Program-made: the position numbers and the translations under genes
Shown here: positions 41,601 to 45,957 of the stretch, piece by piece
How the letters are laid out: every line of letters begins with the position of its first letter
Numbering within the stretch: the stretch's first letter is position 1
The notes under the pieces: model-generated
The model's database searches: none
Seen by the model: only the letters and a program-made list of their open reading frames with translations
What the model was told of the DNA's origin: nothing
From: Polyrhizophydium stewartii
Lineage: Eukaryota > Chytridiomycota > Chytridiomycetes > Rhizophydiales
Assembly (NCBI GenBank): GCA_027604665.1
Contig: JADGIZ010000019.1
Coordinates: forward strand, 1 to 45,957
Direction: 5' to 3'
Length of the DNA: 45,957 nucleotides

Positions 41601-43419
41601 CACAATCCGAGGGAAGGGGCTTAAATCGCTTGTGAGTCGCCGAGTGCACCAGACGTGCCGCTTTATAGCATCGAAGCTTTCTCTGGCGGGACTATAACAC
41701 CGCATGCAAACTTCAGACGAGCTTCCCGGAAAGGGAAAAGATGGATCCGAAAGCCTACCAAGATAAGATTCCGTCATCATTCAAGTTTGAAGCGCAGGAG
41801 CACATCGCCGCACTGTCGCTTGTAAGCACCCGCAAAATTTTCACGGAGCCGCAAGCCTGCGCGCTGATTGTGGAGCGGCTTTGCATTTTGCTCCTCAGGA
41901 AACCGTCAACTTTGGGCACGTTCCTCTTGGTGCTGTTATGCGCCAGGTCGTGGCGATCCTCAACACTAGCGACTCGGTCGAGGCGTCCTTTAAATGGAGT
42001 GTGCCCACGTTTTGGCCCGCAGATGGTGTGTATTTCGTGCAGTGCGCCAGCGCTTTATGCATTCCGAAGCAGAGGTTGACCGCCTTTCTCAAGCGATACG
42101 CATCACACCGTCATCGGGGAAATTGCTTCCTGGCCAAAGCAAGATCTGCAAGATTCTGTTTTCGCCCAAAGATCGACCCCGCATCTACGACATGGACTTG
42201 GTGTGCGAGATCCTCAACGAAACCGAGATGGTGGGCATTGCCACCCGCTCGACGGTGACGCGTGCTTGCGCTGATAGATGAGACGGCATTCTGGTTTCGC
42301 AGCGAATCTACCGAGAGCAGCAGGAACTTGCCGAGAAAGCCCGCCGTGAGGGGCGCCATATGAGCGTACCCGAAATTGGGTCGGCGAAGGAGCGGTTGGC
42401 CGCCAAGGAGCGGCGTCTTCCCTCGAGCGCGAATTCGGGCATTGATTTGAGCCGTCTCAAGTACAGAACCCTCCCAGCGATCACGCCTCCCCCAGGCTCT
42501 ACCACGGGCAAGGGACTTTCGGGCGTGGCAGTCGATTCGGCGGGTGGATCGCGCGGTGCACAGGCAACTGATTCGCGCGCTGTGCCGAATGAGGGCTCGC
42601 CGATCGAGTTGCTTGCAGCAGCAGCCGAATCCAAGGCGCCAGCGATCGACAGTGCGATTGACGCCGATGGAGCAACGAGGCCATCGCGACCTGGATCCAC
42701 GCGGTCCGGCATTAGCGAAGGCTTTTCATTCGAGCTTCCACCCATGCCTGTGCCTGTGCAGATGTTTCTGTCCGTACGGGCGCGCTCGTACGTCGCAGAA
42801 GAGTTTCGCCAACTTTTCCATTCTTTCGAGGTCTTTTTCGAGGAGCGGCGAGTGGATTTCTCGCTGCCCGCGGCTGTCGGCCATGAGAATCCAGTGAAGG
42901 CGCTAGAAAAGACTGCATCGCTCTCGAGCGAGTACCAGCCCGTTCTCAAATCGGTGCTACTTGCACTTCTCAACGACATTTTTCAAGACCCGGATCTGCA
43001 GCGCATCCCCTCGGAGGCAATCAAGCTGCCGCTCCCATTCTACGCACAGATTGCTCCGCGCAGCGGGCTTGGTATTATTCTCGATCTGAGCACCAGCGGT
43101 GACGCTGCTGTTGCGAGCATTGGATCACAGGCATCTGCTTTCACCAATGCCCCACTTGAATCGCATCCGCCTGACGACGGTCCGTCAGACCTGGACATAT
43201 TGACGTATGTCGGGCGATGTGTGAATGCCAGGCTGCCCGCTTGAGATTGGCTGACGCGGCTTCAGTGCGCCTGGTTTCCAAAACGCCGTGGAGGCCGTGC
43301 TTGAGGGAACCATTTACAACCTGGTTCAAGAAGCCAATGCCGGCGATTTCCCGATTCACCAGTACCCACTCCTGTTCGAGGATGTCAAGGTCGGAGCTGC
43401 CAGACTCTCGGCACCTTAG
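35608..43419 (+). CDS. CFAP65: CFAP65 (CCDC108)-like axonemal protein
   Basis: This is a large gene of short exons; secure ones are 35608-35918, 36034-36211, one starting near 36271, and the last, 43266-43419. After an Ala/Pro-rich N-terminus, TQFGIDCADMVHF...WEPGGEHIKHLVVKNV matches the conserved CFAP65 opening (FGVEC...WEPGKEYTKHLVLKNV). Repeated Ig-like ASH/MSP folds follow, e.g. SAGMSWTVPITFRPV, PQTVDFALCP, and VVMSPQIVNFNDTPAGA. Later hallmarks are LVLS...FIGTCFNDKRRPATFKPQH, TPSWCLTPTIAG, FKPTCIGA, NNIFCVTPKSGSLRQGE, and MINFKGYSVPPAKKYLHV. The C-terminal region (42.3-43.2 kb) is low complexity then helical. CFAP65 is needed for sperm and motile-cilium structure in animals and is linked to the central apparatus in algae. 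The divergent mL45 start is 122 bases away. Confidence 0.93.
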
Positions 43420-43479
43420 CAGGACACTGTAAGTGCCTTGGGGAAGACCCCCTCCCAAATACACACCATTGGACAGGCT

Positions 43480-44592
43480 TCAGGTTGCTTTTATAAGTCT
43501 CTCCTCGGCGTTTCTGCGCTCCCTCCGCTGCACTGTGCTCTCCCAGTCCTTGCGGAACTTTTGATACAGGCGCATCGCTGCGCGAGCGTCTTCGACGGGG
43601 GAGTGCTCGCCAGTCTGAATTTCGAGGCCCAAATGCTCTTGGGCAAGTTTTCGCAGCGCCTGGGCTTTGCCGGTCTTTGGATGCCGCAGAGGCTTGAAGC
43701 TTGAGGTGTCTCGAAGAAGTCTTAGAGGATGCGAGAGTAGCAGCGCGCCGAGATCGTTCTTGAGTGCATGGCCAACCAGGATGCGATCTTTGATGATATC
43801 AGCCACTTCCTTTTGCACATCCTTGAATGGGCGGCCTAGGGCATACATGCAGTTAGCGTCTTTGTCGACTCACGAGCGCTCGGTTGAGCAAGTTGCTAAC
43901 CCAGCCGCCGAAGAGTCTCTGCGCGGATGCCACTGACATGGGTTCGAAAGTCAGTTATGGGCTCGTCAACGGTAACGTACGCATCGAGGATTAGGTGCCC
44001 GTGGAAGTTGACGATGCTGACACGGGCGAGAGCAGACTGGGTGCCCTCTGCGCCGACTCCGACCATTTCGCAATCCATGGCAACGTATTTGCCGATCCTG
44101 AGCGAAACGATTCGGTCAAGGTCAGCGGGCTTACAGCACTCGCAGCGGCTTGGCAGCCTTGGCATACTTTGTCTCGCTTTGCAGAGGAGGTATCGCGGCT
44201 GCGGATTCCGTTGCGCGCTTGCGTTTCCTTGCGGGGTTCGCCACGCCAGCACCTGAACTTGCGACGTTGTCTGTGTCCTCGTCATCAGAGGGTGGGCTGA
44301 GGAAGCTGGACTTGGCCGTCAAGAGGCTTTCGAGGATGCCAAGGTCCCTCTTGACAGTGGACACGATGGCAGCCGGCGTGTCGCTGGCGAGAGAATCGTG
44401 GGCCGGAGACGCAGCCGATGGTTGGCCCGAGCCGGCCGGGGCAGCCGTCGAAGAATCCTGCGTGTCCTCTGTCCTGTGGCGCTTGGCTTGTGCAGCGCTT
44501 CCATCGTCGGCCGGAGCTTCCCCAGGCGCGGGAGCCGAGGGCCGCTGTCTCGAAGACGACGACTTTGCAGGCTTCTTGCCGAGCGTCTGCAT
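43480..44592 (-). CDS. REXO4: REXO4/REX4 RNA exonuclease
   Basis: Three exons (44168-44592, 43901-44097, 43480-43835) give 325 residues. The N-terminal ~140 residues are Ser/Ala/Lys-rich with KRKR-type nuclear signals. The DEDDh nuclease fold follows: [12 protein letters not shown] (catalytic Asp and Glu), [36 protein letters not shown] (third Asp region), and [16 protein letters not shown] with His and Asp of motif III. This arrangement is characteristic of REXO4/Rex4, which trims rRNA precursors in the nucleolus. The intron at 44098-44167 uses donor GTATGC, chosen because it keeps phase and has a normal length (70 nt). It is convergent with CFAP65 (60 bases between stops). Confidence 0.92.
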
Positions 44593-44836
44593 GCGGCGGT
44601 GCGTGAGTTTGCGAGTGCGCGCTGCGCAGGAAGGCCCGCACAGGCACAGAGCGAGCCTCCGCGCGCCGCCGTCGACAGCCGCCGCTCACCTTGGCCAGCG
44701 ACTTCCAGTTGGAGCTCAGTCCCGACGCCATGAGTTTTCGGCTCGAGGTAAAAACGAAAGAAAATCTCATTCATTCGGAGCCAGTGGGGTCGCGCAAGCC
44801 GAAAGTCTTCAAGCGGGGCCTGCATCGAAGCGAGCC
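44593..44836 (-). other. Spacer between Q-rich gene and REXO4
   Basis: 244 bases between two minus-strand genes. A plus-strand frame starting MASDFQLEL (44691) crosses it into the neighbouring antisense region; no homology was recognised and it is treated as chance. Confidence 0.4.

Positions 44837-45957
<1,121 letters not shown>

Noticed and set aside
44098..44134. Apparent 37-nt intron in REXO4
   Set aside because: An earlier donor (GTATGC at 44167) gives a normal 70-nt intron in the same phase and a better protein join.

Overview
The window is nuclear DNA from a flagellated or ciliated eukaryote, probably a unicellular protist or a zoosporic fungus-like organism. The genes are split by short GT-AG introns (mostly about 55-120 nt, donors often GTGAGC, GTAAGC or GTGCGT). 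The DNA looks GC-rich, and intergenic gaps are often only tens of bases. A fungal/plant/protist-type plasma-membrane H+-ATPase argues against an animal. Five genes for axonemal or ciliary proteins argue for a flagellum. I cannot name the species. Exon joins were worked out by eye, matching reading frame, splice phase and remembered family sequence; several CDS totals divide exactly by three, which supports them.

Layout, left to right (strand): P3A H+-ATPase (-); DUF218 membrane-anchored protein (-); MMTAG2/C1orf35-like protein with an RS tail (+); IWR1/SLC7A6OS (-); PRP16/DHX38 spliceosomal helicase (-); DAW1/ODA16 (+), starting 12 bases from the PRP16 start; MFI/C11orf65 homologue (-); CCDC81 homologue (-); a 14.5 kb DNAH2-type dynein heavy chain (+); mitochondrial ribosomal protein bL32m (+); mitochondrial ribosomal protein mL45 (-); CFAP65 (+); REXO4 (-); and the C-terminal part of a glutamine-rich NPF-motif protein (-) that runs off the right edge inside a CAG repeat.

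Functionally, 11.7-43.4 kb is dominated by cilium biology. DAW1 is a dynein import/assembly adaptor, DNAH2 is an inner-arm I1/f motor heavy chain, CFAP65 is an axonemal ASH/MSP-repeat protein, and CCDC81 and MFI are proteins whose relatives occur mainly in ciliated lineages. The rest is housekeeping: RNA polymerase II import (IWR1), splicing (PRP16, probably MMTAG2), mitochondrial translation (bL32m, mL45), RNA 3'-5' exonuclease (REXO4), proton pumping and probably endocytic traffic.

I found no mobile element, CRISPR array, rRNA or tRNA. I did not find a clearly new multi-gene system. The best leads are the ciliary clustering, the protist MFI homologue next to ciliary genes, and the extremely close PRP16-DAW1 start pair.
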